64,000 nt of DNA. It comes from Cellvibrio sp. (lineage in GTDB: Bacteria > Pseudomonadota > Gammaproteobacteria > Pseudomonadales > Cellvibrionaceae). This document shows, one piece after another, positions 20,568 through 29,474 of this stretch. The stretch is taken from the NCBI GenBank assembly GCA_016712405.1, contig JADJRD010000002.1, positions 245,001 through 309,000 of the forward strand. The letters run 5' to 3'. Positions within the stretch are counted from its first letter, which is position 1. Each line of letters starts with the position of its first letter. The notes beneath the pieces are model-generated. The model searched no databases, was not told where the DNA came from, and saw only the letters and a program-made list of their open reading frames with translations. A program made the position numbers and the translations under genes.

Positions 20568-21038
20568 ATGCCAAGAAGAAGAGTGGCCGCCAAGCGCGAG
20601 ACACTGCCGGATCCTAAATTCGGTAACGTGACTTTGGCGAAGTTCATGAACCACGTGATGATCAGTGGTAAGAAATCTGTAGCAGAACGTATTATTTACG
20701 GCGCTATGGACATAGTAAAAACCAAGTTGAATCGTGATCCTCTGGAAGTATTTGAAGAGGCTCTCGAAAATATCGCTCCTTTGGTTGAAGTTAAATCACG
20801 CCGTGTGGGTGGTGCTACATACCAAGTGCCTGTTGAGGTGCGTGCGTCTCGTCGTACCGCTTTGGCAATGCGTTGGTTGGTGGACTATTCACGTAAGCGT
20901 GGTGAGAAATCCATGCCAGCACGATTGGCGGGTGAGTTGATGGATGCGGCTCAGGGTAAAGGTGCGGCGGTTAAGAAGCGTGAAGACGTTCACCGTATGG
21001 CAGAAGCGAACAAGGCTTTCTCGCACTTCCGTTTCTAA
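20568..21038 (+). CDS. rpsG: 30S ribosomal protein S7
   Basis: Nucleates assembly of the 30S head and contacts E-site tRNA. In E. coli it represses the str operon by binding the rpsL-rpsG spacer. It has 156 residues, the standard length. It starts MPRRRVAAKRETLPDPK and contains GGATYQVPVEVR and RRTALAMRWL, typical of the family. SD AGAGAGG precedes ATG 20568. Confidence 0.98.
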   Translation: MPRRRVAAKRETLPDPKFGNVTLAKFMNHVMISGKKSVAERIIYGAMDIVKTKLNRDPLEVFEEALENIAPLVEVKSRRVGGATYQVPVEVRASRRTALAMRWLVDYSRKRGEKSMPARLAGELMDAAQGKGAAVKKREDVHRMAEANKAFSHFRF

Positions 21039-21054
21039 GTGTTGTGATAGGGTC

Positions 21055-21079
21055 AAAAAGGCAGCATGGCTGCCTTTTT
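21055..21079 (+). terminator. terminator or attenuator between rpsG and fusA
   Basis: AAAAAGGCAGC / GCTGCCTTTTT with a 3-nt loop and T-run begins 17 nt after rpsG and ends about 35 nt before the fusA start. It would split the str operon into rpsL-rpsG and fusA-tuf or attenuate read-through. Confidence 0.82.
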
Positions 21080-21114
21080 ACCTTTTAATGATTTGAGATT
21101 TGGGGATAACCACC

Positions 21115-23232
21115 GTGGCTCGTAAAACTCCAATTGCACGCTACCGGAATATAGGTATATGTGCTCACGTCGATGCTGGTAAAACTACCACCACCGAGCG
21201 TGTGTTGTTTTACACCGGTCTTACCCACAAAATCGGTGAGGTCCACAATGGTGCGGCCACTACCGATTGGATGCCGCAAGAACAAGAGCGCGGCATTACG
21301 ATTACATCTGCAGCGATTACCACTTTTTGGAAGGGTATGGCTGCACAGTTTGATGAGCACCGGATTAACGTCATTGATACGCCCGGGCACGTCGATTTTA
21401 CTATCGAGGTTGAGCGTTCGCTGCGTGTTCTTGATGGTGCAGTTGTTGTGCTCTGTGGTTCCTCTGGCGTGCAGCCTCAGACTGAAACCGTATGGCGTCA
21501 AGCGAATAAATACGGTGTTCCACGGTTGGTGTTTGTTAATAAGATGGACCGAACGGGCGCTAACTATTTGCGCGTGGTTGAGCAGTTAAAGACTCGGCTC
21601 GGCGCAAATCCGGTGCCATTACAAATGACAATAGGTTCAGAGGATTCATTCAAGGGTGTGGTTGATCTGGTAAAGATGCAGGCCATTATCTGGAATGAAG
21701 AAGATCAGGGTATGACCTTCAGCTATTCATCTGTTCCTGCTGATTTGATTGAGCAGTGTCAGAAGTTGCGTGAACAATTGATTGAGTCGGCAGCAGAAGC
21801 GTCTGAAGATTTGATGGAAAAATACTTGGGTGGCGAAGAGCTAACCGAGGCAGAAATAAAAGCGGGGATACGTGCGCGTACCTTGGCTGGAGAAATTATT
21901 CCGGTTATTGGCGGCTCAGCCTTTAAGAACAAGGGCGTGCAGGCCATGTTGGATGCGGTAATTGAATATTTACCGGCGCCAACTGAAGTTAAGGCAATAG
22001 AGGGATTGCTTGAGGATGGTGAGACTACTCAGGCTCGTCAAGCGAGTGATGATGAACCTTTTTCGGCCTTGGCATTCAAAATTGCTACCGATCCTTTTGT
22101 GGGCACATTGACCTTTATTCGTGTTTATTCGGGCGTACTCAGTTCTGGTGATGCGGTTTTCAATTCGGTCAAAGGGCGCAAAGAGCGTATTGGTCGAATG
22201 GTACAAATGCATGCCAACGAGCGAAGTGAAATCAAAGAGGTATTGGCGGGCGATATTGCTGCGGTCATTGGCCTAAAGGATGTGACGACAGGGGACACGC
22301 TTTGTGATCCATCCAAAATTATCACACTTGAAAGGATGGATTTTCCTGAGCCGGTTATCCACGTGGCGGTTGAGCCAAAAACCAAGGCTGATCAGGAAAA
22401 GATGGGTGTCGCTCTGGGTAAGCTTGCGCAAGAAGATCCTTCATTTCGAGTGAAAACCGATGAAGAAACCGGGCAAACGATTATTGGTGGGATGGGTGAA
22501 TTGCACCTGGATATCATCATTGATCGCATGCGTCGTGAGTTTAATGTTGAGGCGAATATTGGTAAGCCTCAAGTTGCCTATCGTGAAGCTATTCGTAACC
22601 AATGCGAAATAGAAGGCAAGTTTATTCGCCAATCCGGTGGTCGTGGTCAGTACGGGCACTGCTGGATTCGCTTTGAGCCGGGTCAGGATGAAAGTGCTGA
22701 GGGTTTGGAGTTTGTGAATGAGTTGGTAGGGGGTGTGGTTCCCAAGGAATATGTGCCTGCAATTCAAAAAGGGATAGCGGAGCAAATGCAAAATGGAGTA
22801 TTGGCTGGATATCCTCTGTTGGGATTGAAGGCAACAGTATTCGACGGTTCGTATCACGATGTTGACTCATCTGAAATGGCCTTTAAAATCGCCGCTTCTA
22901 TGGCGACAAAAAAACTTGCGCAACATGGTGGTGCGGTGTTGCTTGAGCCGATCATGAAGGTCGAGGTGGTAACGCCCGAAACCAACATGGGAGATGTGGT
23001 GGGTGATCTCAATCGCCGCCGCGGATTGATTCTGGGTATGGATGAAAGTGTCAGTGGCAAGGTCATTGATGCCGAGGTTCCATTAGCTGAGATGTTTGGG
23101 TATGCAACTTCGTTGCGTTCGGCAACCCAGGGTCGTGCAACCTACACCATGGAATTCCTGAAATATCAGGAAGCTCCGCGTAATGTCGCCGATGAAATTA
23201 TCGGCAAAAACAATGTTAGAGATTTTGAATAA
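21115..23232 (+). CDS. fusA: elongation factor G
   Basis: Translocase GTPase. It has 705 residues in five domains. G-domain motifs are AHVDAGKTTTTER, the switch region ERGITITSAA, DTPGHVDFT and NKMDR. Domain IV has GGRGQYGHCWI, and the C-terminus includes MFGYATSLRSATQGRATY. GTG 21115 (VARKTPIARYRNIG) follows SD GGGGA, and a TTG five codons upstream is not favoured. tuf copy 2 follows after 31 nt. Confidence 0.98.
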   Translation: MARKTPIARYRNIGICAHVDAGKTTTTERVLFYTGLTHKIGEVHNGAATTDWMPQEQERGITITSAAITTFWKGMAAQFDEHRINVIDTPGHVDFTIEVERSLRVLDGAVVVLCGSSGVQPQTETVWRQANKYGVPRLVFVNKMDRTGANYLRVVEQLKTRLGANPVPLQMTIGSEDSFKGVVDLVKMQAIIWNEEDQGMTFSYSSVPADLIEQCQKLREQLIESAAEASEDLMEKYLGGEELTEAEIKAGIRARTLAGEIIPVIGGSAFKNKGVQAMLDAVIEYLPAPTEVKAIEGLLEDGETTQARQASDDEPFSALAFKIATDPFVGTLTFIRVYSGVLSSGDAVFNSVKGRKERIGRMVQMHANERSEIKEVLAGDIAAVIGLKDVTTGDTLCDPSKIITLERMDFPEPVIHVAVEPKTKADQEKMGVALGKLAQEDPSFRVKTDEETGQTIIGGMGELHLDIIIDRMRREFNVEANIGKPQVAYREAIRNQCEIEGKFIRQSGGRGQYGHCWIRFEPGQDESAEGLEFVNELVGGVVPKEYVPAIQKGIAEQMQNGVLAGYPLLGLKATVFDGSYHDVDSSEMAFKIAASMATKKLAQHGGAVLLEPIMKVEVVTPETNMGDVVGDLNRRRGLILGMDESVSGKVIDAEVPLAEMFGYATSLRSATQGRATYTMEFLKYQEAPRNVADEIIGKNNVRDFE

Positions 23233-23263
23233 TTTTACAAATCATCTTGTGGAGGACTGAAAA

Positions 23264-24487
23264 GTGGCTAAAGAAAAGTTTGAACGTAACAAGCCCCACG
23301 TCAATGTGGGCACCATAGGTCACGTAGACCATGGCAAGACAACCCTGACTGCAGCTTTGACGAAAGTCTGTGCTGAGACCTGGGGTGGTAAATTCGTTGC
23401 TTATGACGGTATTGACAATGCACCGGAAGAGCGTGAGCGCGGTATTACAATCAATACTTCTCACGTAGAGTACGACTCAGCATCACGTCACTATGCGCAC
23501 GTTGACTGCCCAGGCCACGCCGACTATGTGAAGAACATGATCACCGGTGCTGCCCAGATGGATGGCGCGATTCTGGTGTGTGGTGCGACCGACGGTCCAA
23601 TGCCACAAACGCGTGAACACATTCTGTTGTCTCGCCAAGTGGGTGTTCCTTACATCGTCGTGTTCCTGAACAAAGCTGACCTGCTTGCAGAAGACTGCGG
23701 TGGTGTAGGCACTGACGAATACAACGAAATGTTGGAATTGGTTGAGATGGAATTGCGTGATCTGTTGAGCACCTATGAATTCCCAGGTGACGACACCCCA
23801 ATTATCCCCGGATCTGCCCTGATGGCATTGAATGGTGAAGACGATAATGGCTTGGGTGTTTCAGCTGTACGTAAATTGGTTGAAACGCTGGATAGCTACA
23901 TTCCTGAGCCAGAGCGTGCAATCGATCAGCCATTCCTGATGCCTGTAGAAGACGTATTCTCTATCTCTGGTCGCGGTACTGTAGTGACTGGTCGTGTTGA
24001 GCGTGGCGTGATCAAAGTTGGTGAAGAGATTCAAATCGTTGGTATCACCGACACCCAAAAAACCACCTGCACTGGTGTTGAGATGTTCCGCAAGCTGCTC
24101 GACGAAGGTCGTGCTGGTGAGAACGTAGGTGTTCTGTTGCGTGGTACCAAGCGTGATGACGTACAACGTGGTCAAGTATTGTGTAAGCCAGGTTCAGTAA
24201 CGCCGCACACCCAGTTCCAGGCAGAAGTTTATGTTCTGTCAAAAGACGAAGGTGGTCGTCATACCCCGTTCTTCAAAGGCTACCGTCCACAGTTCTACTT
24301 CCGTACAACTGACGTGACTGGTGCTTGTGAATTACCGGAAGGTGTTGAGATGGTAATGCCGGGTGACAACATTCAAATGGTTGTGACCTTGATTCACCCA
24401 ATTGCGATGGAAGACGGTTTGCGTTTCGCTATTCGTGAAGGTGGTCGTACTGTAGGTGCTGGCGTCGTTGCCAAAATCCTCAAGTAA
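23264..24487 (+). CDS. tufA: elongation factor Tu, copy 2
   Basis: Intact 407-residue EF-Tu: GHVDHGKT at 19-26, DCPGH at 81-85, NKAD at 136-139, then domains II and III. It starts at GTG 23264 after a strong SD (GGAGG), whereas copy 1 uses ATG. It is slightly longer than the E. coli protein. Its position after fusA matches tufA. DNA identity with copy 1 is close to complete from about codon 5 to the stop and then ends abruptly, a sign of gene conversion. Confidence 0.98.
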   Translation: MAKEKFERNKPHVNVGTIGHVDHGKTTLTAALTKVCAETWGGKFVAYDGIDNAPEERERGITINTSHVEYDSASRHYAHVDCPGHADYVKNMITGAAQMDGAILVCGATDGPMPQTREHILLSRQVGVPYIVVFLNKADLLAEDCGGVGTDEYNEMLELVEMELRDLLSTYEFPGDDTPIIPGSALMALNGEDDNGLGVSAVRKLVETLDSYIPEPERAIDQPFLMPVEDVFSISGRGTVVTGRVERGVIKVGEEIQIVGITDTQKTTCTGVEMFRKLLDEGRAGENVGVLLRGTKRDDVQRGQVLCKPGSVTPHTQFQAEVYVLSKDEGGRHTPFFKGYRPQFYFRTTDVTGACELPEGVEMVMPGDNIQMVVTLIHPIAMEDGLRFAIREGGRTVGAGVVAKILK

Positions 24488-24503
24488 GATGTGAGTCGAA
24501 AAG

Positions 24504-24532
24504 TGGGTCTGGCGACAGGCCCATTTTTATTG
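24504..24532 (+). terminator. terminator after tuf copy 2
   Basis: Stem TGGGTCT / AGGCCCA (one G-U pair) is followed by TTTTTATTG, about 17 nt after the tuf stop. It ends the fusA-tuf unit just before the S10 promoter. Confidence 0.78.
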
Positions 24533-24575
24533 TTGTGGTATTGGGTGATTCGTTTAATCTTTTGTAAACAATCTG

Positions 24576-24604
24576 TTGACAGGGTTATAACACATCAATA
24601 GAAT
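24576..24604 (+). promoter_or_regulatory. sigma-70 promoter of the S10 operon
   Basis: A consensus -35 TTGACA (24576-24581), a 17-bp spacer, and -10 TAGAAT (24599-24604) are followed by the discriminator TGCGCCTCC. The leader to rpsJ is only about 70 nt, shorter than the E. coli S10 leader with its L4 attenuator, so L4 control may work differently here. Confidence 0.87.
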
Positions 24605-24679
24605 TGCGCCTCCTTCAAACGGGCACATGTTCGTTGAAGCGAATTGTTCTTTAAATATTTAATTTGGAGTTTGGTTCAA

Positions 24680-24991
24680 ATGCAGAATCAACGCATTAGA
24701 ATTCGCCTGAAAGCTTTCGATCATAAGCTTATCGACGCTTCCACTCAGGAGATTGTCGAGACAGCAAAGCGTACAGGTGCTCAAGTGCGGGGTCCGATTC
24801 CGCTGCCGACTCGTAAAGAGCGTTTCACTGTATTGATCTCTCCGCACGTCAATAAAGATGCGCGTGATCAATACGAAATTCGTACACACAAGCGTTTGCT
24901 TGATATCGTTGAGCCTACAGAAAAGACTGTAGATGCCTTGATGAAGCTGGATTTGGCTGCAGGCGTTGAAGTTCAAATTAGTCTCGGTTAA
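24680..24991 (+). CDS. rpsJ: 30S ribosomal protein S10 (NusE)
   Basis: 30S head protein that also acts as NusE in transcription antitermination with NusB and NusG. It has 103 residues: MQNQRIRIRLKAFDHKLID at the start, and VRGPIPLPTRKERFTVL and KRLLDIVEPT further on. ATG 24680 with SD TTGGAG is chosen over the longer open frame, which would begin in the promoter leader. It is first gene of the S10 operon. Confidence 0.98.
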   Translation: MQNQRIRIRLKAFDHKLIDASTQEIVETAKRTGAQVRGPIPLPTRKERFTVLISPHVNKDARDQYEIRTHKRLLDIVEPTEKTVDALMKLDLAAGVEVQISLG

Positions 24992-25090
24992 TAGTAAATG
25001 TTAATCCAGCCCTGTCGGGTTGGGTTGTGTAACGCTCTGAAATGGGCGGCCATAGCGGGTAAAAGCCCCGTACACTAAGAGGTTTTAAAA

Positions 25091-25735
25091 ATGACGACTG
25101 GTATTGTCGGCCGCAAAAGCGGTATGACTCGTGTATTCACTGCTGATGGTGCATCAATTCCTGTTTCTGTAATAGAGATTGAGCCGAATCGTGTGACGCA
25201 AGTTAAAACACTTGAAGTTGATGGTTACTCTGCATTGCAGGTAACTGTGGGCTCACGTCGTTCCTCCCGTGTTACCAAGGCTGCTGCTGGTCACTTTGCA
25301 AAAGCAAACGTAGAAGCAGGTCGTGGTCTCTGGGAATTGCGCAGCGATGCGCAACTATCTGCCGAGGTTGGTTCCTCGCTCACTGTAGAAGCATTCTCTG
25401 CTGGTCAATATGTTGATGTAACAGGCACTTCAAAAGGTAAAGGCTTTGCCGGTACCGTTAAGCGCTGGAATTTCAACATGCAAGATGCTACTCACGGTAA
25501 CTCTCGTTCTCATCGTGTTCCTGGTTCTTCTGGTCAATGTCAAACCCCTGGTCGTGTATTCAAGGGCAAGAAAATGACCGGCCATTTGGGTGCTGAGCGT
25601 GTCACAGTACAGAATCTTGAGGTCGTACGTGTTGACCTCGAACGCAATTTAATTTTGGTAAAAGGTGCAATCCCTGGTGCTCCAGGTGGTGATGTATTAG
25701 TGCGTCCTGCTATCAAAATGCGCGATAACGCTTGA
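25091..25735 (+). CDS. rplC: 50S ribosomal protein L3
   Basis: Binds near the peptidyl-transferase centre and nucleates 50S assembly. It has 214 residues. It starts TTGIVGRKSGMTRVF, and the loop GSSGQCQTPGRVFKGKKMTG reaches the active site and carries the glutamine that PrmB methylates in relatives. It lies 99 nt after rpsJ with SD AAGAGG. Confidence 0.97.
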   Translation: MTTGIVGRKSGMTRVFTADGASIPVSVIEIEPNRVTQVKTLEVDGYSALQVTVGSRRSSRVTKAAAGHFAKANVEAGRGLWELRSDAQLSAEVGSSLTVEAFSAGQYVDVTGTSKGKGFAGTVKRWNFNMQDATHGNSRSHRVPGSSGQCQTPGRVFKGKKMTGHLGAERVTVQNLEVVRVDLERNLILVKGAIPGAPGGDVLVRPAIKMRDNA

Positions 25736-25755
25736 GAGTCCAAGGGGAGTTAACC

Positions 25756-26370
25756 ATGGAATTAAAAATTGTAAATCCCGGTGGCGCTCAAGGTACAGTG
25801 AATGTATCGGAAGTTGCTTTCGGTAGAGAATTCAACCAAGACTTGGTGCATCAAGCTGTTGTTGCTTATATGGCTGGTGCTCGTCAAGGGACTAAGGCGC
25901 AAAAAACTCGCGCAGAAGTTTCTGGTGGCGGTAAAAAGCCTTGGCGTCAAAAAGGTACTGGCCGTGCGCGTGCGGGTACTATTCGTAGTCCTATCTGGCG
26001 TGGCGGTGGTGTTACATTTGCTGCTAAGCCTCGTGATTTTGATCAAAAGCTCAACAAAAAAATGTACCGCGCTGCGCTGCAATGTATTTTGTCTGAGTTA
26101 AATCGTCAGTCTCGTTTAATCGTGGTTGAAAGTTTTGATGTTGATGCGCCAAAAACCAAGTCATTGGTTCAAAAGCTTGCTCAATACGACTTATCCAATG
26201 TGTTGATCGTGACAGAAGAAATCAGTGAAAACCTGTATTTGGCGTCGCGCAACCTGCACAAAATCGGTGTATCCGATGTTCAGGGTGTTGATCCAGTTAG
26301 TTTGATTGGTTTTGACAAAGTAGTTATGACTGTGACTGCTTTGAAGAAATTTGAGGAGATCCTGGGATGA
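25756..26370 (+). CDS. rplD: 50S ribosomal protein L4
   Basis: Lines the exit tunnel and in E. coli represses the S10 operon. It has 204 residues. The tunnel loop GGGKKPWRQKGTGRARAGTI is present, followed by the globular fold with LIVVESFDV. ATG 25756 follows SD GGGGAG. The upstream extension to 25732 would overlap rplC and is not favoured. It ends overlapping the rplW start (ATGA). Confidence 0.97.
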   Translation: MELKIVNPGGAQGTVNVSEVAFGREFNQDLVHQAVVAYMAGARQGTKAQKTRAEVSGGGKKPWRQKGTGRARAGTIRSPIWRGGGVTFAAKPRDFDQKLNKKMYRAALQCILSELNRQSRLIVVESFDVDAPKTKSLVQKLAQYDLSNVLIVTEEISENLYLASRNLHKIGVSDVQGVDPVSLIGFDKVVMTVTALKKFEEILG

Positions 26371-26663
26371 ACCAAGAACGCATTTATAAAGTGTTGCTAG
26401 GCCCTGTGATTTCCGAGAAATCTGCAGCTGCTGGCGAAGTTGCTAATCAAGTGGTTTTCAAAGTATTGGCTGATGCTAATAAATTTGAAATCAAAGCTGC
26501 TGTTGAAGCGCTGTTCAGCAAAAAGGTTGAGAGCGTTCGTGTATTGAATGTAAAAGGCAAAACCAAGCGTACCCGATATGGCGTGGGTACTCGTAGCGAT
26601 TGGAAAAAAGCCTACGTACGTCTTGAGCAAGGTCAAGAAATTGATTTTGCGTCAGCAGAGTAA
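26367..26663 (+). CDS. rplW: 50S ribosomal protein L23
   Basis: Exit-tunnel protein and docking site for trigger factor and SRP. It has 98 residues with LLGPVISEKSAAAGE near the start and VESVRVLNVKGKTKR, the usual extended loop. It overlaps the rplD stop by 4 nt. Confidence 0.97.
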   Translation: MNQERIYKVLLGPVISEKSAAAGEVANQVVFKVLADANKFEIKAAVEALFSKKVESVRVLNVKGKTKRTRYGVGTRSDWKKAYVRLEQGQEIDFASAE

Positions 26664-26675
26664 GGGGAATAGAAA

Positions 26676-27503
26676 ATGCCTTTAGTAAAAAGTAAACCCA
26701 CCTCTCCAGGTCGTCGTTTTGTAGTTAAGGTGGTCAATCCTGATTTGCACAAAGGTGCTCCTCATGCTCCTTTGCTAGAAAGCAAGTCAAAATCAGGGGG
26801 CCGTAATAACGCTGGTCGTATCACTACTCGTCACATTGGTGGTGGCCACAAGCAGCATTATCGAGTTATCGATTTTCGTCGTAACAAAGATGGCATTCCG
26901 GCTGTTGTAGAGCGCCTGGAATACGATCCAAACCGCACTGCTTATATTGCGTTGGTTTGTTATGCCGATGGTGAGCGTCGGTACATTATTGCTCCAAAAG
27001 GTTTGAGTGCTGGCGACAAGATTGAATCTGGCAACTCAGCTGCGATCAAAGTTGGTAATACTTTGCCTATTCGCAATATTCCCTTGGGTAGTAATGTTCA
27101 CTGTGTTGAATTAAAGCCTGGTAAATGTGCACAAATTGCGCGTTCTGCAGGTGCATCTGCACAGTTGGTTGCTCGAGACGGTGGATATGCAACACTTCGT
27201 TTACGTAGTGGTGAAATGCGTAAAGTGTTAACTGATTGTCGTGCCACCCTTGGCGAAGTATCAAACAGTGAACATAACTTGCGTTCACTGGGCAAGGCAG
27301 GTGCTACTCGTTGGCGCGGTGTTCGTCCAACGGTTCGCGGTGTTGCTATGAACCCGGTAGACCATCCTCACGGTGGTGGTGAAGGTCGTACATCCGGTGG
27401 TCGTCACCCAGTGACTCCATGGGGCGTTCCGACCAAAGGTTATAAAACCCGTAAAAACAAGCGTACAAGCAATATGATTGTACGTCGTCGTGACAAGAAA
27501 TAA
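26676..27503 (+). CDS. rplB: 50S ribosomal protein L2
   Basis: Core 23S rRNA-binding protein needed for peptidyl-transferase activity and subunit joining. It has 275 residues. It contains GGRNNAGRITTRHIGGGHK near the N-terminus and MNPVDHPHGGGEGR, which holds the conserved catalytic-region histidine, near the C-terminus. SD GGGG precedes ATG 26676. Confidence 0.98.
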   Translation: MPLVKSKPTSPGRRFVVKVVNPDLHKGAPHAPLLESKSKSGGRNNAGRITTRHIGGGHKQHYRVIDFRRNKDGIPAVVERLEYDPNRTAYIALVCYADGERRYIIAPKGLSAGDKIESGNSAAIKVGNTLPIRNIPLGSNVHCVELKPGKCAQIARSAGASAQLVARDGGYATLRLRSGEMRKVLTDCRATLGEVSNSEHNLRSLGKAGATRWRGVRPTVRGVAMNPVDHPHGGGEGRTSGGRHPVTPWGVPTKGYKTRKNKRTSNMIVRRRDKK

Positions 27504-27537
27504 GCACCAGCTTACTAACTGAGTAGAGGAAATCACA

Positions 27538-27819
27538 GTGCCACGTTCACTGAAAAAAGGTCCCTTTATAGATCTTCACCTGATTAAGAAGGTCGAGGCT
27601 GCGATCGCTGCAAATGATCGTCGTCCGATTAAAACTTGGTCCCGCCGTTCCATGATTATGCCGGAGATGGTGGGTTTGACAATGGCTGTGCATAACGGTC
27701 GCCAGCATGTGCCAGTTCTCGTTAACGAGGAAATGGTTGGTCACAAGCTGGGTGAGTTTGCAGCGACCCGCACTTTCCGCGGTCACGCTGCGGACAAGAA
27801 AGCAGCCAAGAAGCGCTAA
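27538..27819 (+). CDS. rpsS: 30S ribosomal protein S19
   Basis: 30S head protein that complexes with S13 near the A site. It has 93 residues beginning PRSLKKGPFIDLHL after a GTG start at 27538 (SD GAGGAA). The motifs KTWSRRSMI and GHKLGEFAATRTFRGH are diagnostic. Confidence 0.97.
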   Translation: MPRSLKKGPFIDLHLIKKVEAAIAANDRRPIKTWSRRSMIMPEMVGLTMAVHNGRQHVPVLVNEEMVGHKLGEFAATRTFRGHAADKKAAKKR

Positions 27820-27829
27820 GAGGTTAACG

Positions 27830-28162
27830 ATGGAAGTAGCAGCAAAATTAAGCGGCGCTCGTCTATCGGCGCAAAAAGCGCGTCTGGTTGCCGACCAAAT
27901 CCGCGGTAAAGGCGTCGAGAGTGCTCTTGATATTCTGATGTTTAGCACCAAAAAGGGTGCCGATATCATCAAGAAAGTGTTGGAATCAGCTATTGCAAAT
28001 GCTGAGCACAATAACGGCGCTGATGTTGACGAGTTGAAAGTAAAAACGATTTTTGTGGATGAGGGCGTAAGCCTGAAGCGTATCAAGCCGCGCGCGAAAG
28101 GCCGTGCTGATCGCATCACAAAGCGTACTTGTCATATCACCATCAAAGTAGCTGATAAGTAG
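27830..28162 (+). CDS. rplV: 50S ribosomal protein L22
   Basis: Contacts all 23S rRNA domains and narrows the exit tunnel with its beta hairpin. It has 110 residues from ATG 27830 (SD AAGAGG). ARLSAQKARLVADQIRGK and the tunnel hairpin SLKRIKPRAKGRADRI show no macrolide-resistance deletion. An upstream open extension into rpsS is rejected because the canonical N-terminus is MEVAAKLSGAR. Confidence 0.97.
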   Translation: MEVAAKLSGARLSAQKARLVADQIRGKGVESALDILMFSTKKGADIIKKVLESAIANAEHNNGADVDELKVKTIFVDEGVSLKRIKPRAKGRADRITKRTCHITIKVADK

Positions 28163-28174
28163 AGAGCGGGCGAT

Positions 28175-28855
28175 ATGGGCCAGAAAGTACATCCAAACGG
28201 TATTCGTCTCGGAATCGTCAAAAAGCATACCTCTATCTGGTATGCCGATGGCACTGATTACGCAGACAAACTCAACGTCGATCTGAAAGTACGTGCGTAC
28301 ATTCAGAAGAAGCTTGCAAGTGCGTCAGTTAGTCGCGTTGATATTGAACGCCCCGCTAATACTGCGCGCATTACTATTCACACTGCCCGTCCGGGGATTG
28401 TGATTGGTAAGAAAGGTGAGGACGTTGATAAGTTGCGCGCTGACCTCAGCAAACAAATGGGCGTGCCTGTTCATATTAATATTGAAGAGATTCGCAAGCC
28501 TGATTTGGATGCAGCATTAGTTGCGCAAGGTGTTGCTCAGCAACTTGAGCGTCGTGTGATGTTTCGTCGTGCGATGAAGCGCGCGGTACAAAACGCCATG
28601 CGTCAGGGTGCTGAAGGTATCAAGATCCAAGTGGGTGGTCGCTTGGGCGGTGCGGAAATCGCACGCACTGAGTGGTATAGAGAAGGTCGTGTGCCTCTTC
28701 ATACCTTACGTGCGGATATAGATTACGCAACAGCTGAAGCTGTTACTACCTACGGTATCATTGGCGTTAAAGTGTGGATTTTCAAAGGCGAGATCATCGG
28801 TGATGTAGTTGAAACCGAAGCTCAAGCTAAAAAGAAAACCCCTAAGACAAAATAA
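28175..28855 (+). CDS. rpsC: 30S ribosomal protein S3
   Basis: Forms the mRNA entry channel. It has 226 residues. The KH domain has VIGKKGEDVDKL, and the C-terminal domain has IKIQVGGRLGGAEIARTEWYREGRVPLHTLRADIDY (listed here as separate GGRLGGAEIAR and GRVPLHTLRA parts). ATG 28175 follows GAGCGGG. Confidence 0.97.
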   Translation: MGQKVHPNGIRLGIVKKHTSIWYADGTDYADKLNVDLKVRAYIQKKLASASVSRVDIERPANTARITIHTARPGIVIGKKGEDVDKLRADLSKQMGVPVHINIEEIRKPDLDAALVAQGVAQQLERRVMFRRAMKRAVQNAMRQGAEGIKIQVGGRLGGAEIARTEWYREGRVPLHTLRADIDYATAEAVTTYGIIGVKVWIFKGEIIGDVVETEAQAKKKTPKTK

Positions 28856-28867
28856 GGAGTACGCAAA

Positions 28868-29281
28868 ATGTTACAACCTAAGCGTACGAAGTTTCGCAAG
28901 CAGATGAAGGGCCGTAACCGCGGTTTAGCACAACGCGGTTCCAAAGTTAGCTTTGGTGATTTTGGTCTGAAAGCAACTGGTCGTGGTCGACTGACCGCTC
29001 GTCAAATCGAGTCGGCACGTCGAGCAATGACTCGCCATGTTAAGCGTGGTGGCAAAATCTGGATTCGAGTGTTCCCTGATAAACCGATTACCGCTAAACC
29101 TCTCGAAGTTCGTATGGGTAGTGGTAAAGGTGGAGTTGAATACTGGGTAGCGCAAATTCGTCCAGGTAAAGTGCTCTACGAAATGGATGGCGTGAGTGAG
29201 GAGCTTGCTCGTGAAGCTTTTGCACTTGCTGCGGCAAAACTGCCAATTAATACAACATTTGTTAAACGTTCGGTGATGTGA
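28868..29281 (+). CDS. rplP: 50S ribosomal protein L16
   Basis: Sits at the A-site tRNA and 5S rRNA region. It has 137 residues. It starts MLQPKRTKFRKQMKGRNRG and contains GRLTARQIESARRAMTRH and RMGSGKGGVEYWVA. SD AAGGAG precedes it. The stop TGA overlaps the rpmC ATG by one base. Confidence 0.97.
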   Translation: MLQPKRTKFRKQMKGRNRGLAQRGSKVSFGDFGLKATGRGRLTARQIESARRAMTRHVKRGGKIWIRVFPDKPITAKPLEVRMGSGKGGVEYWVAQIRPGKVLYEMDGVSEELAREAFALAAAKLPINTTFVKRSVM

Positions 29282-29472
29282 TGAAAGTTTCAGAACTCCA
29301 CGAAAAATCCGTTGAAGAACTGAACGGTGTCTTATTGGAACAGCTTAAAGAGCAGTTCAAGTTGCGTATGCAAGCTTCAACTGGTCAGTTGAGCCAAACT
29401 CACTTGTTGTCACAAGTGCGCAAAGATATCGCTCGCATCAAGACGGTTCTTGGAAAAAAGGCAGGTAACTAA
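29281..29472 (+). CDS. rpmC: 50S ribosomal protein L29
   Basis: Small two-helix protein near the tunnel exit. It has 63 residues, the usual length, from ATG 29281: MKVSELHEKSVEELN, then LRMQASTGQLSQTHLL and VRKDIARIKTVL. It overlaps the rplP stop (TGATG). Confidence 0.96.
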   Translation: MKVSELHEKSVEELNGVLLEQLKEQFKLRMQASTGQLSQTHLLSQVRKDIARIKTVLGKKAGN

Positions 29473-29474
29473 CG

